NCBI GenBank assembly: GCA_038998365.1
Contig: JAVZHJ010000003.1
Coordinates: 1 to 23,441 of the forward strand
Direction of reading: 5' to 3'
Source of the DNA: JAVZGQ01 sp038998365
Lineage (GTDB): Archaea; Aenigmatarchaeota; Aenigmatarchaeia; CG10238-14; SCSR01
DNA: 23,441 nt
Within the stretch, counting starts at the first letter, position 1; each line of letters begins with the position of its first letter. The notes below the pieces were generated by a model that saw nothing but the letters and a program-made list of their open reading frames with translations, did not search any database and was not told where the DNA came from. A program made the translations under genes and the position numbers. Positions 23,147 through 23,441 of this stretch are shown here, one piece after another.

Positions 23147-23318
23147 TTGGAATTATTCCCACTCTTTCCAGAATGAACCATATGCCAAAGCCCAAAAGGA
23201 TTAGCCCGCAAGCAATTATAGGAATAGTGATTTCAAAATGTTTTGTTATTGCTCCCTTAATTATTTCAAACCCAAGATAAATTCCAACGATATCTCTAAT
23301 AAATCCCCTCACACCCAT
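23139..23318 (-). CDS. 59-residue single-pass membrane protein
   Basis: A short frame encoding MGVRGFIRDIVGIYLGFEII, then a hydrophobic span of about 20 residues (ITIPIIACGLILLGFGIWF) and a short tail ending VGIIPKL. It looks like a one-pass membrane peptide with a basic N-terminus. An AT-rich TATATA (about 23344-23349, reverse strand) is centred 28 bases before the ATG. It lies 23 bases upstream of the formate dehydrogenase-like gene on the same strand, so it could be cotranscribed and act as a membrane anchor for that enzyme, but that is inference. The family is not recognised. Confidence 0.6.
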   Translation of the reverse strand: MGVRGFIRDIVGIYLGFEIIKGAITKHFEITIPIIACGLILLGFGIWFILERVGIIPKL

Positions 23319-23355
23319 AATTTATTTTCGATAATTAAAGATTATATATTAAAAA

Positions 23356-23365
23356 ACTAAATAAC
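23356..23365 (+). promoter_or_regulatory. TATA-like box for the thioredoxin-like gene
   Basis: ACTAAATAAC is centred about 26 bases before the ATG at 23387, fitting a leaderless forward transcript. Confidence 0.35.
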
Positions 23366-23386
23366 TACACTTGATTGGCGATTAAA

Positions 23387-23441
23387 ATGGAAGTTGAAGC
23401 TAATGATGAAGATTTTGAAGAAAAGGTTATTGAGAATTCTA
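23387..23441 (+). CDS. Probable thioredoxin, N-terminus only (3' partial)
   Basis: Only 18 codons are present, reading MEVEANDEDFEEKVIENS. Thioredoxins commonly begin with such a strand followed by a D/E-x-F-E-E-x-V helix, so a thioredoxin is the best guess. The CxxC active site lies beyond the window, so this stays tentative. It is divergent from the reverse-strand 59-residue protein and formate dehydrogenase-like genes; an electron-transfer partnership would be speculation. Confidence 0.45.
   Translation, partial: MEVEANDEDFEEKVIENS

Noticed and set aside
1..23441. tRNA, rRNA, CRISPR array, transposase or phage genes
   Set aside because: No cloverleaf-like GTTCRA arm with partner stems, regularly spaced repeats, transposase motifs or terminal inverted repeats were found by eye. 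The only mobile-type element is the intein.

Overview
This window is a dense, AT-rich stretch of an archaeal chromosome. The archaeal assignment rests on a complete ribosomal protein L10e (uL16), a small histone-fold protein, an archaeal-type NYN/DUF88 protein, a DUF1512-like protein and a two-piece TadC/archaeal pilus motor. Start sites also look archaeal: many genes have a TATA-like AT box about 26 bp before the start codon (leaderless type), while others carry a GGTG/GTGG ribosome site. The gene style resembles DPANN or related uncultivated archaea, but the lineage cannot be fixed from this sequence.

1-6648 (+): a surface-appendage operon. It holds a 5'-truncated, cysteine- and sequon-rich VWA protein, a membrane-anchored companion, a GspE/TadA-type ATPase and two TadC-type membrane proteins. 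6645-9819: a reverse-strand coiled-coil gene, then a two-gene reverse operon (membrane-anchored protein plus NYN-domain protein) divergent from a forward DUF1512-like membrane protein. 9838-12786 (-): a nucleotide block with a P-loop kinase, a minimal histone-fold protein, a thymidylate synthase fused to an MtrA-like domain, and a dCTP deaminase/dUTPase-family enzyme. Together these could make and phosphorylate dTMP.

12859-18128 (+): L10e, an HExxH metalloprotease-like protein and PEP synthase. The PEP synthase is interrupted exactly at its catalytic phosphohistidine motif by a 419-residue LAGLIDADG intein whose penultimate residue is Ser instead of His. 18125-18926 (-): two unknown small proteins. 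18987-21179 (+): a stand-alone NAD(P)HX dehydratase and a protein with four helix-turn-helix units, two of them a visible internal duplication. 21187-23318 (-): a formate dehydrogenase-like molybdopterin catalytic subunit with no partner subunits in view, preceded by a 59-residue one-pass membrane protein. The window ends in the first codons of a probable thioredoxin (+).

The best candidates for new biology are the MtrA-like/thymidylate synthase fusion, whose MtrA-like part appears to lack the corrinoid-ligand His, the non-canonical PEP synthase intein, the VWA surface protein tied to its own pilus motor, and the multi-HTH protein. No tRNA, rRNA, CRISPR array or insertion sequence was seen. 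All promoter and family assignments were made by eye without searches.
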